Origin: Hymenobacter ginkgonis
GTDB taxonomy: Bacteria > Bacteroidota > Bacteroidia > Cytophagales > Hymenobacteraceae
Assembly (NCBI RefSeq): GCF_009755225.1
Contig: NZ_WQKZ01000006.1
Coordinates: 62,001 to 126,000, forward strand
Direction: 5' to 3'
Length of the DNA stretch: 64,000 nucleotides
The notes under the pieces are model-generated. The model was not told where the DNA came from and made no database searches. It saw only the letters and a program-made list of their open reading frames with translations. A program made the position numbers and the translations under genes. Every line of letters begins with the position of its first letter. Positions within the stretch are counted from its first letter, which is position 1. This document shows positions 20,809 to 30,528 of this stretch, in pieces.

Positions 20809-20812
<4 letters not shown>
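20243..20812 (-). CDS. lutC: L-lactate utilisation protein LutC (LUD domain)
   Basis: The 189-residue protein is a LUD-domain protein with the family's closing motif GPSKTADIEQ near 162-171 followed by GAHGA. The start at 20812 is chosen because its ATG overlaps the lutB stop as ATGA; a longer frame exists but its first 83 residues are only lutB read out of frame. In known LutABC systems LutC is the small subunit of a cytoplasmic iron-sulfur L-lactate dehydrogenase complex that gives pyruvate. Here it completes disposal of the L-lactate made by the aldolase/dehydrogenase at 27019-29127. Confidence 0.92.
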
Positions 20813-22185
<1,373 letters not shown>

Positions 22186-22187
22186 AG

Positions 22188-22928
22188 CTAAAGCGTAGCG
22201 CCGTTGAGGATTTCGGCCGCGTGCAGCACGCGAATGGGTAATTTTTGGCGGCGCACAATGCCCTCCAGGTGCATGAGGCACGACATATCGCCGCCGGTCA
22301 GCACCTGGGTACCGTTGCGCAGGTGGTCGTGGGCGCGGTCGTGGCCCATGCGGCCCGAAATGGCCGCCTCGCTCACGCAAAACGCGCCCCCGAAGCCGCA
22401 GCACTCATCGTTGCGGTCGAGTTCGGTCAGCTCCAGGCCGTCGAGGGAGGTGAGCAGGCGGCGCAGCTGGCCGTCGCGCACCGGCGTCATCTCCGATTCG
22501 TTGGCTTGGTGCAGGCCGCGCTGGCCGTGGCAGCTCAGGTGCAGGCCTACTTTGTGGGGAAAAGCGCCCGGCATTTCCTTCACTTGCAGCACTTCGGTGA
22601 TAAAGTCAATCAAGTCAAACGTAGTGGTGCGCACGCGCTGCACCTCAGGCGTTTGCTCCAGCTTATCGAAATGCTTGCGCACGTGGTACACGCAGCTGCC
22701 CGAGGGCACCACTACGTAGTCAAAGTCCTTGAAGGTTTGCACAAAGTGACGGTAGATGGGCAGCGCATCGCGCTCGCAGCCGCTGTTGGCTAGCGGCTGG
22801 CCACAGCACGTTTGGCCGGGGGGGTAGGCGGCTTTGACGCCCAGCTTTTCGAGTAATTGGAGAGTTGCAATGCCGACCTGCGGATAAAATTGGTCAACGT
22901 AGCAGGGAACGAATAGGGCAACTTTCAT
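22188..22928 (-). CDS. lutA: L-lactate utilisation protein LutA (two CCG domains)
   Basis: The 246-residue protein has two cysteine-rich CCG domains: PGQTCCGQPLANSG near 37-50, and LSCHGQRGL near 131 with ECCGFGG at 175-181. These are the heterodisulfide-reductase-like cluster sites of LutA/YkgE. The start at 22928 (MKVALFVPCY) is chosen as the family start; an 11-residue extension is not conserved in style. It is the first gene of lutABC and lies 114 bases after the kinase gene, separated by a strong hairpin. Context with rhaI and the aldolase points to oxidation of lactate derived from lactaldehyde. Confidence 0.94.
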   Translation of the reverse strand: MKVALFVPCYVDQFYPQVGIATLQLLEKLGVKAAYPPGQTCCGQPLANSGCERDALPIYRHFVQTFKDFDYVVVPSGSCVYHVRKHFDKLEQTPEVQRVRTTTFDLIDFITEVLQVKEMPGAFPHKVGLHLSCHGQRGLHQANESEMTPVRDGQLRRLLTSLDGLELTELDRNDECCGFGGAFCVSEAAISGRMGHDRAHDHLRNGTQVLTGGDMSCLMHLEGIVRRQKLPIRVLHAAEILNGATL

Positions 22929-22963
22929 AGGAATAGATAGGGTAGATGCGGGCGGGCGCATAC

Positions 22964-23018
22964 GGGCGCCTCCCCCCTACCCCTTTCCTCTTCGGAGAGG
23001 GGTAGGGGGGAGGCGCCC
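22964..23018. terminator. Perfect 21-bp stem between the kinase and lutA genes
   Basis: GGGCGCCTCCCCCCTACCCC (first 20 of 22964-22984) pairs exactly with 22998-23018 around a 13-base loop containing TTCGG. There is no T-run on either side. It could terminate part of the rhaI-kinase transcript, stabilise mRNA ends, or be a mobile palindrome of the GGGGTAGGG type also seen at 59916-60031. Confidence 0.6.
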
Positions 23019-23041
23019 CACGGAGGGCAATAGTTACGGGC

Positions 23042-24376
23042 CTAGCTAAACAGCAGCTGCGTTTTCTTCCACGCTTCGCCCTGCTCTAGGTGCACCAGGG
23101 CGCCGAGCGCGGTGGCCTGCGGCACCTCCAGGGTACGAATTTCCGCTTTGGGGCAGTTCCAGCTCAACGTTTGCATAAACAGTGGGTTGCGCGCAAATCC
23201 ACCGTCGACGTAGATGATTTTTTCGCCCTGCCATACCAGGCGCATCGACTCTAGCAGCAGGTTGATGAGGCCGTGGATGAGGTGCTGGTACGCATCATTA
23301 GCGGTGCGGAAACCGGTCAGGTCCCACTCGCCCTCGGGCTGGTCGGGGAGGGGGCCGCCACCCGCCAAGCAGGCGGGTAGAAAGGTCGTCGTCGTCTCAT
23401 CGTAGGGGCGAGCCAGCACGATAGAGCGGTAGAAATCGGGTTTCACGTGGAAGTGCTGCGCGATGCGCTCGACTTGGTAGTCGTGCTCGCGGCCCAGAAA
23501 CGCCCGCGACGCCCGCATGGGCTGGCCGCGCGGCGTGAGAAAACTCACTACGTCGCGCCGCAGCAGCTCGGGCGTGAGCGGCTGGCTGTTAAACGGATTA
23601 ATCGTCACCCACCACGTACCCGTCGAGATGAGCATAAACGGCTCGTCCACTTCCAGCAAATACGGCATCACGGCGGCCGAGCTGTCGTGCAGCCCTACCC
23701 CCACCATAATGCCATCGACCACCGAGGCAATCGAGTCTTTGGTGAGGGGCGCTAGCTTCTCATCGAGGCCCTCGCGGTGTACCCAGTCGTGGTACTGGTC
23801 GTGCTCAAAATCCCAGAGGGCCGTGTGGCAGCCCACCGAAGTATAGTCGCTAAACTTCTCGCCCGTAAGCAAATAAGACAAATACTGCGGTAAGTGCAGC
23901 GAGGTGTGAATGCGGGCGTAGAGCTCGGGCTTAGTATACTTCAGCCAGTACAGTTGCAGGCCCGAGTTGAGCATACCCAACTGCGGCGAGCAGGTGGCAG
24001 CCGTAAAATCGGCGGGCGATTCGGCCAGCTCGGCGTAGAACTTGGCGGTGATGTCGGCCGGTATCGGCTTCAGGTAATTGTAGAGGGGTAGCACCGGCTC
24101 ACCGTCGGCGCCGAGGTGCACGAAGCTAGCCCCGTAGGCCGTGAAATTCACCCCTTTTACGGTGTAGTGCGGGTGGTGGCGCAGCTGGTGCCAGTGGTCC
24201 TGCATCCATTGTGTGAGGCGGGGCAAGTGGTCGCAGGGGAAGCCGTCATCATCCAGCACATCGGTGCAGACGTGCAGAATCTCGTCGATAATCTGCCGGT
24301 CTTCGTTGAAGAGAATCAGCTTCTTGTTGGTCTTGCCGATGTCGAAAACGGCGTAAATCGATTGCTTCGCTGCCAT
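23042..24376 (-). CDS. rhaB: FGGY-family sugar kinase, probable rhamnulokinase
   Basis: The 444-residue protein begins with the ATP-binding motif FDIGKTNKK at 11-19 and has later FGGY features: GVGLHDSSAAV with the catalytic-type Asp, a STGTWW phosphate loop and YVDGGFARNP near the C-terminus. It belongs to the FGGY carbohydrate kinases. The gene begins 3 bases after rhaI, so L-rhamnulose is the evident substrate and L-rhamnulose 1-phosphate the product. Similar Bacteroidota kinases act on fuculose, but no fucose isomerase or aldolase is present here. Family call certain, specificity inferred from the operon. Confidence 0.88.
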   Translation of the reverse strand: MAAKQSIYAVFDIGKTNKKLILFNEDRQIIDEILHVCTDVLDDDGFPCDHLPRLTQWMQDHWHQLRHHPHYTVKGVNFTAYGASFVHLGADGEPVLPLYNYLKPIPADITAKFYAELAESPADFTAATCSPQLGMLNSGLQLYWLKYTKPELYARIHTSLHLPQYLSYLLTGEKFSDYTSVGCHTALWDFEHDQYHDWVHREGLDEKLAPLTKDSIASVVDGIMVGVGLHDSSAAVMPYLLEVDEPFMLISTGTWWVTINPFNSQPLTPELLRRDVVSFLTPRGQPMRASRAFLGREHDYQVERIAQHFHVKPDFYRSIVLARPYDETTTTFLPACLAGGGPLPDQPEGEWDLTGFRTANDAYQHLIHGLINLLLESMRLVWQGEKIIYVDGGFARNPLFMQTLSWNCPKAEIRTLEVPQATALGALVHLEQGEAWKKTQLLFS

Positions 24377-24379
24377 AGC

Positions 24380-25660
24380 TTACAGACCCGTTGACAAGCT
24401 GAATTTGCCGCGCTGCTCGATGAGCTGCCCGCGAATGCCCGCGGCGCGGTAGGCGGCTACCGGGCGCAGCGCACCGCCGCTTTGGCGGTAGGCTTCGGCC
24501 ACCAGCGGCCGCACGTCGGTGAGGAAGGCGTCGCGCATGATTTCCTCGGCGCGCACCACGTCGTTGGCCTGCTGGGCCTCGCGCAGGGCGGCGCGGTCCA
24601 CTAGCAAGGCTTTGGCGTAGGCCCCCAAGATGTTATCCACCGATTGCAGCAGGTCTTCGAGCGGGTCTTTGGTATTGTGGCTGGCGTCAATCATGTAAGC
24701 CACAGTAGCGGCGGCCAGGCTGGTGTCTTGGTTGGCGTCTACTAGCTCGTTGAAAATTAAAAAGAGCTGAAACGGCTTGGCGCTACCCGTGGTCAGGTCG
24801 TCGTCGCCGTAGCCCGAGCCATTGAAGTGGAAACCACCCAGGCGGCCCAGCTGGCGCAAGCGGCCCACAATCTGCTCAATGTTGGTGTTGGGCAGGTGGT
24901 GGCCCAAGTCTACCAGCACCTGGGCCTGCTGCCCCAAGCTCTGGCAAAGCGTGTACGAAGTGCCCCAGTCGGGAATAACCATCGAGTAGAAATGCGGCTC
25001 GTAGGGCTTGTACTCGATGAGCATCGTCCAGTCGGAGGGAAGGGCCTCGTAAATGGCAGCCAAGCTTTCTTGCGTGCGCAGGTAAGCGCTGCGCAAGTGG
25101 CTCTGGCCCGGAAAGTTAGAGCCGTCGGCTAGCCACACGGTGTGCACCTTGGCCCCGAGTTGCGTACCGTACTTAATGCAATCAATGTTGTGCTGAATGG
25201 CTAGCTCGCGCACTGCCCGGTCGGTGTGGCTCAAGGAGCCAAACTTGTACGAATGTGCTTGGTCCTTCTGGTCCTGAAAAGTATTCGAGTTCATCGAATC
25301 AATCGACAACCCCTGCGCTTGCAGCAGCTGGTGCAGGGCTGGCACGTCCTGCGGAATATCCCACGGAATGTGCAGCGAAATGGAGTTCGACGAACCGTTG
25401 AGTTGGTTCAAAATGCCCACGTCGGTAATTTTCTCTTCGAGCGAGCGTGGCTCGCCGCCCGCCGGAAAGCGGCCAAAGCGCGTGCCGCCCGTGCCCAGCG
25501 CCCAGCTCGGAATGGCCACCTGGAACTCCACCAGTTGCAGCACAATGTTGTGCGCATCCTGCCCGCGGCGCGCCAGCAGGTCGGCCAGGTAGTCAAATTG
25601 CAGGTTGTGCTCGGCTAGCAGCGGCTGGTTGAGGTCGAGAAGTTGGTCTTCGGACAGCAT
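24380..25660 (-). CDS. rhaI: L-rhamnose isomerase, RhaI type
   Basis: The 426-residue protein is a TIM-barrel metal isomerase of the RhaI (Pseudomonas stutzeri-like) type, distinct from E. coli RhaA. Visible candidate ligands are His97 in LHIPW, Glu216 in IEYKPYEP, Asp251 and His254 in LVDLGHH, His278 in GGFHFN and the acidic GDDD at 285-288. The enzyme converts L-rhamnose to L-rhamnulose with Mn2+ or Co2+. It is the first gene of the rhaI-rhaB-lutABC run. A CAGGAGAGT motif lies in its upstream region (25735-25744), and a TAATTTG element that could be the -7 box lies between the motif and the ATG. Confidence 0.95.
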   Translation of the reverse strand: MLSEDQLLDLNQPLLAEHNLQFDYLADLLARRGQDAHNIVLQLVEFQVAIPSWALGTGGTRFGRFPAGGEPRSLEEKITDVGILNQLNGSSNSISLHIPWDIPQDVPALHQLLQAQGLSIDSMNSNTFQDQKDQAHSYKFGSLSHTDRAVRELAIQHNIDCIKYGTQLGAKVHTVWLADGSNFPGQSHLRSAYLRTQESLAAIYEALPSDWTMLIEYKPYEPHFYSMVIPDWGTSYTLCQSLGQQAQVLVDLGHHLPNTNIEQIVGRLRQLGRLGGFHFNGSGYGDDDLTTGSAKPFQLFLIFNELVDANQDTSLAAATVAYMIDASHNTKDPLEDLLQSVDNILGAYAKALLVDRAALREAQQANDVVRAEEIMRDAFLTDVRPLVAEAYRQSGGALRPVAAYRAAGIRGQLIEQRGKFSLSTGL

Positions 25661-25734
25661 GGTGGTAGGGTGGGAAATGTACTGTTTTATAGGAGTAGCA
25701 AATTACCCGGCCCGCCGCGCTCGAACTGTTCTGA

Positions 25735-25744
25735 ACTCTCCTGT
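25735..25744 (-). promoter_or_regulatory. CAGGAGAGT motif upstream of rhaI
   Basis: On the - strand this reads ACAGGAGAGT, about 75 bases before the rhaI ATG and 30 bases upstream of a TAATTTG box (Bacteroidota -7 consensus TAnnTTTG). Placement upstream of the promoter fits an activator site, or an operator overlapping the -33 region. Confidence 0.6.
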
Positions 25745-25800
25745 ATGAGGGCCGATTAGAAGAATCCTGCCGCCAGGTGCTCTTACTTGCCTGAGTTACT

Positions 25801-26811
25801 TTACAGCGAGCCGCGCCGGATGGTATAAAACGGGTTGTTCACTTTCACGCGCTTCTTCTCCAGCAGGAGGGTAGCGGCGGTGCGGCCCATGGCCACAAAG
25901 TCGGTGGTAATCACCGTCATGTTGAGCAGCTCCTTTAGGGGCGTTTCGTTGAAGGAGATAATGCCGATTTCGCGCCCCAGCAGAAAGCTCGTCTGGCGAA
26001 TTTTCTTGACCAACTCCACCAAGTCGGTTTCGCGAATGACGACGTAAGCCGTGCCTTCGACCAGCACTTCGTTTTTAGCGTTTTCGACTACCGCAAAATC
26101 TTTGTCGCGGCTTAGGCAAAACGAGCGAAAGCCCCAGGGTAGCTCCTCGGGGTGGTTGGCGTCGGAGGGTAGGATGAGCACCAGCCGCTGGTATTTGGCC
26201 AGCAAATCTTGGGTATTGACGAGGGCGTTGAAAATATCCTTGTCGAAGTCCTGAAACACGCGCAGGCACTCTTGCTTCAACTCGGGCAGGTCGCGGTCGA
26301 GCAGTACCAACTCGTGCGGCGGAATGGTATTCAGGATACTGCGGTACAGCGCCTTATCCGTGTCGAGGGTGAAGTGCGGCATCACCACGTAGTAGTTGTA
26401 CTTGCCCAGGTTCTTCTCGATAATCTCCTGAAACAGGTTCACATTATAGTGATGAATTTGGAGGTCGACGGTGGCCTGGTCGCCCAACGCTTCCAGAAAA
26501 GCGTAGTAAATCTCTTTTTTATACGAGCTTAACTTATTGAAAATCATGAGGATTTTCAACTTTTTGGAGTCATTGGCCTGCACGTAGTAGCCTTTGCCCT
26601 GCACCGACGTGATGAACCCTCGCTCGCGCAGCTCGCGGTAGGCTTTTTCCACGGTGTCGCGGGCTAGGTAGTGCTCAATGCTCAGCTCGCTGATACTCGG
26701 GAGCTGGTCGCCGTTTTTTAGCACTCCGCGCTCAATATCCATAATTACCGACTGCACAATCTGCTTGTACTTCGGAGTTTTATCCAGGGGTTTGAGCTGA
26801 GGCTTATACAT
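25801..26811 (-). CDS. GntR-type transcriptional regulator with LacI-like sensor domain
   Basis: The 336-residue protein has an N-terminal winged helix of the GntR type (about 11-78): LPSISELSIEHYLARDTV at 37-54 is the helix-turn-helix and QGKGYYV at 71-77 the wing. The rest (about 84-336) looks like a periplasmic-binding-protein/LacI-type sugar sensor, the architecture of AraR. Known members of this design are repressors released by a sugar. It lies directly upstream of rhaI on the same strand and is the only DNA-binding protein in the window. I infer that it senses L-rhamnose or rhamnulose and may bind the CAGGAGAG sites. Direct evidence for that pairing is lacking. Confidence 0.9.
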   Translation of the reverse strand: MYKPQLKPLDKTPKYKQIVQSVIMDIERGVLKNGDQLPSISELSIEHYLARDTVEKAYRELRERGFITSVQGKGYYVQANDSKKLKILMIFNKLSSYKKEIYYAFLEALGDQATVDLQIHHYNVNLFQEIIEKNLGKYNYYVVMPHFTLDTDKALYRSILNTIPPHELVLLDRDLPELKQECLRVFQDFDKDIFNALVNTQDLLAKYQRLVLILPSDANHPEELPWGFRSFCLSRDKDFAVVENAKNEVLVEGTAYVVIRETDLVELVKKIRQTSFLLGREIGIISFNETPLKELLNMTVITTDFVAMGRTAATLLLEKKRVKVNNPFYTIRRGSL

Positions 26812-26900
26812 AGCGGCGAAATGCAGAAAGGTGGGTAGGACACCAAAGCTACTGAGAGCCGGTGAAAATGCCCGGCAGCGTCCTGCCTATTCAAAGAAAA

Positions 26901-26981
26901 CGTCATGCGGAGCTTGCCGAAGCCTCTCTACCGCCTCGTTGGGTGAAGCGGTAGAGAGGCTTCGGCAGGCTCCGCATGACG
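26901..26981. repeat. Family A palindromic intergenic repeat, copy 3
   Basis: Arms of 34 bases (26901-26934 and 26948-26981) starting CGTCATGCGGAGC, with one mismatch and a 13-base spacer. It lies between the regulator and the aldolase gene. Confidence 0.9.
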
Positions 26982-27018
26982 TTCTTTTGGTTGTATCAAT
27001 GGAAAGGCTACCCCCCGC

Positions 27019-29127
27019 CTAGCGCACGAAGGCCATGGCCACGCCGCCGTCCACGTTGAGCACGTTGCCGGTGCTCTTGCTCAGGGAGCCATCCACAAAC
27101 ACGAGCACGGCCTTGGCGATGTCCTCGGCCAGCACTTCCTCGCCCAGCAGCGTGCGCTTGGCGTAGTGCTGGGGCAGGTCCTCGACCGAGATGCCGTAGG
27201 CCTTGGCGCGGCCCGCGGCCCAGTCGCCCTCCCAGATTTTGGAGCCGCGCAGCACGGCATCGGGGTTCACGGTATTAACGCGGATTTTGTCGGCGCCGAG
27301 CTCGGCGGCCAGCAGGCGGCTCATGTGCAGCTGCGCCGCTTTGGCCGTGCCGTAGGCCACGTTGTTGGGGCCGGCCACGAGGCCGTTTTTGCTGGCAATG
27401 TTGATGATGTCGCCGCCCAGACCTTGCTGGCGCTGGATGGCCACGGCCTGCTGGCTCACCAAGAACTGGCCCTTCACGAGCACGTCGTTGAGGATGTCCC
27501 AGTCGGCTTGCGTCGTCTCAGCCAGCGGCTTCGAGATGCTGAGGCCGGCGCAGTTCACCACAATGTCTACCCCCCCAAATTGCAGCACCGTTTGGCGCAG
27601 CGACTCGGCAATGGCCTCGGCGTCGAGCACGTCGATGGGCGCGGTGAGGGCGCTATCCTTGCCGTACTTCTTGCGCAGCGCGGTTTGGGTTTCGTCAAGG
27701 CGGTCGCGGTCGGTAGCCACCACGCAGGCGCCATTTTGCAGTAGCAACTCGCAGATGGCCAGGCCGATGCCGCCGGTGCCGCCCGTAACGTAGGCAATCT
27801 GACCCGACAGCGACTTGGGCTTGGGCATGCGCTGCAGTTTGGCTTCTTCGAGCAACCAGTACTCAATGTTGAAGGCTTCCTGCTCGGCCAGGCCCTGGTA
27901 CTCGCTCACGGCCTCGGCACCGCGCATCACGTTGATGGCGTTGGTGTAGAACTCGGCGGCCACGCGGGCAGTTTGCTTGTCTTTCGAGAACGAGAACATC
28001 CCTACCCCCGGCCAGAGGATGATGACCGGGTTGGCGTCGCGCACGGCGGGCGAGTTGGGGTGCTTGCTGCGCTCGTAGTAGGCTTTATAGGCCTCGCGGT
28101 AGGCTGCGAATTGCGCTTCGAGGTACGTTTTTACGCTGGCGGCGTCGCCTTTCATCGTCTCGGGGTCGAGCACGAGCGGCCGGATTTTGGTGCGCAGGAA
28201 GTGGTCGGGGCAGCTGGTGCCCTTGGCCGCCAAGCGCGCCAAGTCGTGCGAATTCACGAATTCGAGCACGCGGGCGTCGTCGGTGTAGTGGCCCAGCATG
28301 CGGCGCTGGCTGCTGGCCAGGCCACGCAGCACGGGCATCACGGCGGCGGCCTGCTGGCGTCGGCCGGCGGCATCGGGGCCGTTTTCGAGCTTCACGCCGC
28401 CAAAAACGGGGCGGGTTTTGCCGTAGTTAGCTTCGAGGTAGGTAGCGGCTTGCTCAATGACTTCGAGCGTATTCATATACGACTCGTAGCTGGTGTTGCC
28501 CCACGTAAAGAGGCCGTGCCCACCGAGAATAACGCCGCGCAAGCCGGGGTTATCGGCCACAATTTTTTCGAGCTGCAAGCCTAGGTCGAAGCCCGGCTTC
28601 TGCCAAGGCAGCCAACCCATGGTATCGCCCCAAATCTCGTGCATGATGCGCTCGCCGTCCTTGCTGGCCGCAATGGCAATGAGGGCATCGGGGTGCAGGT
28701 GGTCGATGTGCTTGAAGGGCAGCAGGCCGTGGAGCGGCGTATCAATGGAGGGGGTAGCGCACTTGGGGTCGAAGAGGCAGTACTCAAACAAACCCACCAT
28801 TTCATCTTCGTGCTCGAGGCCGCGGTAGCGAGCCTTCAACTGGTGGAGCTTCTCGACGTAAAGGTTGGCGCAGCCGGCCTTGGTAAGCGTGCCAATGTCG
28901 CCGCCCGAGCCTTTTACCCACATCACCTCGGCGGGCTGGCCACTCACGGGGTCAGTAGCCTGAATCTTAACCGACGTGTTGCCCCCGGCGTAGTTGGTCA
29001 GGCGTAGGTCGGCGCCGAGCAAATTGGAGCGGTACAGGAACAAGGCTACTTCATCGCCGGCTAGTTCGGCGGCTTTCGCTTCGTCCCAGAGGTAGCTGAC
29101 GTGCTGAAAGGTGAGTGTGGGATGCAT
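27019..29127 (-). CDS. Bifunctional rhamnulose-1-phosphate aldolase / lactaldehyde dehydrogenase (RhaEW type)
   Basis: The 702-residue fusion has an N-terminal class II aldolase domain (about 1-420; TNYAGGNTS at 44-52 and the His-rich HIDHLHPDA near 142 as metal site, GGHGLFTWG near 215). The C-terminal short-chain dehydrogenase domain has nucleotide motif TGGTGGIG near 446 and catalytic YGTAK near 592. Known fusions cut L-rhamnulose 1-phosphate into DHAP and L-lactaldehyde and oxidise the aldehyde to L-lactate. The start at 29127 is chosen because the longer frame would put its first codons through the CAGGAGAG site at 29205-29221. It is divergent from rhaT. Confidence 0.95.
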   Translation of the reverse strand: MHPTLTFQHVSYLWDEAKAAELAGDEVALFLYRSNLLGADLRLTNYAGGNTSVKIQATDPVSGQPAEVMWVKGSGGDIGTLTKAGCANLYVEKLHQLKARYRGLEHEDEMVGLFEYCLFDPKCATPSIDTPLHGLLPFKHIDHLHPDALIAIAASKDGERIMHEIWGDTMGWLPWQKPGFDLGLQLEKIVADNPGLRGVILGGHGLFTWGNTSYESYMNTLEVIEQAATYLEANYGKTRPVFGGVKLENGPDAAGRRQQAAAVMPVLRGLASSQRRMLGHYTDDARVLEFVNSHDLARLAAKGTSCPDHFLRTKIRPLVLDPETMKGDAASVKTYLEAQFAAYREAYKAYYERSKHPNSPAVRDANPVIILWPGVGMFSFSKDKQTARVAAEFYTNAINVMRGAEAVSEYQGLAEQEAFNIEYWLLEEAKLQRMPKPKSLSGQIAYVTGGTGGIGLAICELLLQNGACVVATDRDRLDETQTALRKKYGKDSALTAPIDVLDAEAIAESLRQTVLQFGGVDIVVNCAGLSISKPLAETTQADWDILNDVLVKGQFLVSQQAVAIQRQQGLGGDIINIASKNGLVAGPNNVAYGTAKAAQLHMSRLLAAELGADKIRVNTVNPDAVLRGSKIWEGDWAAGRAKAYGISVEDLPQHYAKRTLLGEEVLAEDIAKAVLVFVDGSLSKSTGNVLNVDGGVAMAFVR

Positions 29128-29204
29128 AGAGTAGGTCTGGGGTGAAGAGAGCAAACTGGCCTTCGTTATTTGCTCACAAAATTCCCGGGCTCTACCCCCT
29201 CCAA

Positions 29205-29221
29205 CCTCCTGCACTCTCCTG
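29205..29221 (-). promoter_or_regulatory. Tandem CAGGAGAG site for the aldolase/dehydrogenase gene
   Basis: On the - strand it reads CAGGAGAGTGCAGGAGG, two CAGGAG units 10 bases apart, about 80 bases before the ATG at 29127. It mirrors the site at 29277-29293 (15 of 17 positions agree), giving a symmetric divergent control region. Confidence 0.68.
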
Positions 29222-29276
29222 CTTGCACCTAAAAAAATAGTCGGTCAGCCGCCTTTTTTTAGCCGCTCATCTTTAT

Positions 29277-29293
29277 CAGGAGAGCACAGGAGG
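29277..29293 (+). promoter_or_regulatory. Tandem CAGGAGAG site for rhaT
   Basis: It reads CAGGAGAGCACAGGAGG, with CAGGAG units 10 bases apart, about 70 bases before the rhaT ATG. The 10-bp period places both units on one face of the helix. It is oriented towards rhaT, as the mirrored copy is towards the aldolase gene. Confidence 0.68.
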
Positions 29294-29361
29294 GTTTAGG
29301 TGGGGTAGGGGCGCAGCTTTGCCTAACTTACTTACGCTTACTTATCCCACCCATCCGTACT

Positions 29362-30453
29362 ATGGCCGTCATCTGGGGAGTCATTTTGCACGCACTCGGG
29401 GGCTTCGCCTCGGGCAGCTTCTATTTGCCTTATAAAAAAGTAAAGGGCTGGTCCTGGGAAAGCTACTGGCTCGTGGGCGGTATTATCTCCTGGGTATTTG
29501 CGCCCTGGATAATGGGCTCGCTCACGGTGCACAATTTGGTGGGCGTGCTCAAGCAAGCCTCGGCCTCGACGCTGCTCTGGACTTACATGTGGGGCGTGCT
29601 GTGGGGCTTCGGCGGCCTCACGTTTGGCCTGGCCATGCGCTACCTAGGCCTGAGCCTGGGCATGGCTGTGACGCTGGGTTTATGCGCCGTGTTTGGCACC
29701 ATCGTGCCGCCGCTGTACCTGGGCACGTTTCCGGCGCTGGTGCACTCGGCCTCGGGCCAAATGATACTCATGGGCTTGGTAGTCTGCGTGATGGGGATTC
29801 TCATTTGCGGGCTGGCCGGCATCATGAAGGAAAAGTCCCTGACCAGCGACCAGAAGAAGGAAACCATCGCCGAGTTTGACTTGCGTAAGGGCGTGATGGT
29901 GGCCGTGTTTTCGGGCATCATGAGCGCCTGCATGTCGTTTGGCCTCACCGCGGGCCAGCCCATTGCCGAGCTGGCCAAGGCTTCGGGCACGCCGGAGCTA
30001 TTCATGAACAACGCCATTCTGGTTGTTATTCTGCTCGGCGGCCTCACCACCAACGCCGCGTGGTGCATCTACCTCAACATCAAAAATAAGACCTACACCG
30101 ACTACCTAAACCCCACCATGCCGGCGCTGCGCAACGTTATTTTTTGCGCCATGGCGGGCTTTACGTGGTACTTGCAGTTCTTCTTCTACGGCATGGGCGA
30201 CAGCCAAATGGGTGCTTACCGCTTCTCGGGCTGGACGCTGCACATGGCCTTCATCATTGCCTTTAGCAGCTTTTGGGGGTTGTATTTGCACGAGTGGCGC
30301 GGCGCCAACCGCCTCACTATGCGCACGGTATCAGTGGGTATTCTGGCCGTCATCCTCTCGACGGTTATCGTGGGCTACGGCAACTACCTGGGCTCGGAAA
30401 AGGAGCCAACGGCCAAGGCGGCGCAGCCAACGCGGGCAGTCGCATCGGAGTAG
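29362..30453 (+). CDS. rhaT: L-rhamnose/proton symporter RhaT
   Basis: The 363-residue integral membrane protein has about ten hydrophobic segments and the RhaT N-terminal pattern: HALGGFASGSFYLPYKKVKGW at about 8-28, followed by WESYWLVGG. A long soluble loop with KKETIAEFDLRKG joins the two halves, near the middle. Known RhaT brings L-rhamnose across the cytoplasmic membrane with H+. It is divergent from the aldolase gene and shares the symmetrical control region; CE12 and GH95 genes follow on the same strand. The ATG at 29362 (MAVIWGV) is the natural start. Confidence 0.95.
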   Translation: MAVIWGVILHALGGFASGSFYLPYKKVKGWSWESYWLVGGIISWVFAPWIMGSLTVHNLVGVLKQASASTLLWTYMWGVLWGFGGLTFGLAMRYLGLSLGMAVTLGLCAVFGTIVPPLYLGTFPALVHSASGQMILMGLVVCVMGILICGLAGIMKEKSLTSDQKKETIAEFDLRKGVMVAVFSGIMSACMSFGLTAGQPIAELAKASGTPELFMNNAILVVILLGGLTTNAAWCIYLNIKNKTYTDYLNPTMPALRNVIFCAMAGFTWYLQFFFYGMGDSQMGAYRFSGWTLHMAFIIAFSSFWGLYLHEWRGANRLTMRTVSVGILAVILSTVIVGYGNYLGSEKEPTAKAAQPTRAVASE

Positions 30454-30528
30454 GTGCCCTACCCCCGGCGCCTCACGAAACCCTTAGGAGGCACCCACAG
30501 CGGGTATACTAAAACTCTCATTTGTAGT

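Noticed and set aside
23042..24376. L-fuculokinase as the identity of the FGGY kinase
   Set aside because: No fucose isomerase or fuculose aldolase is present, and rhaI is 3 bases away.
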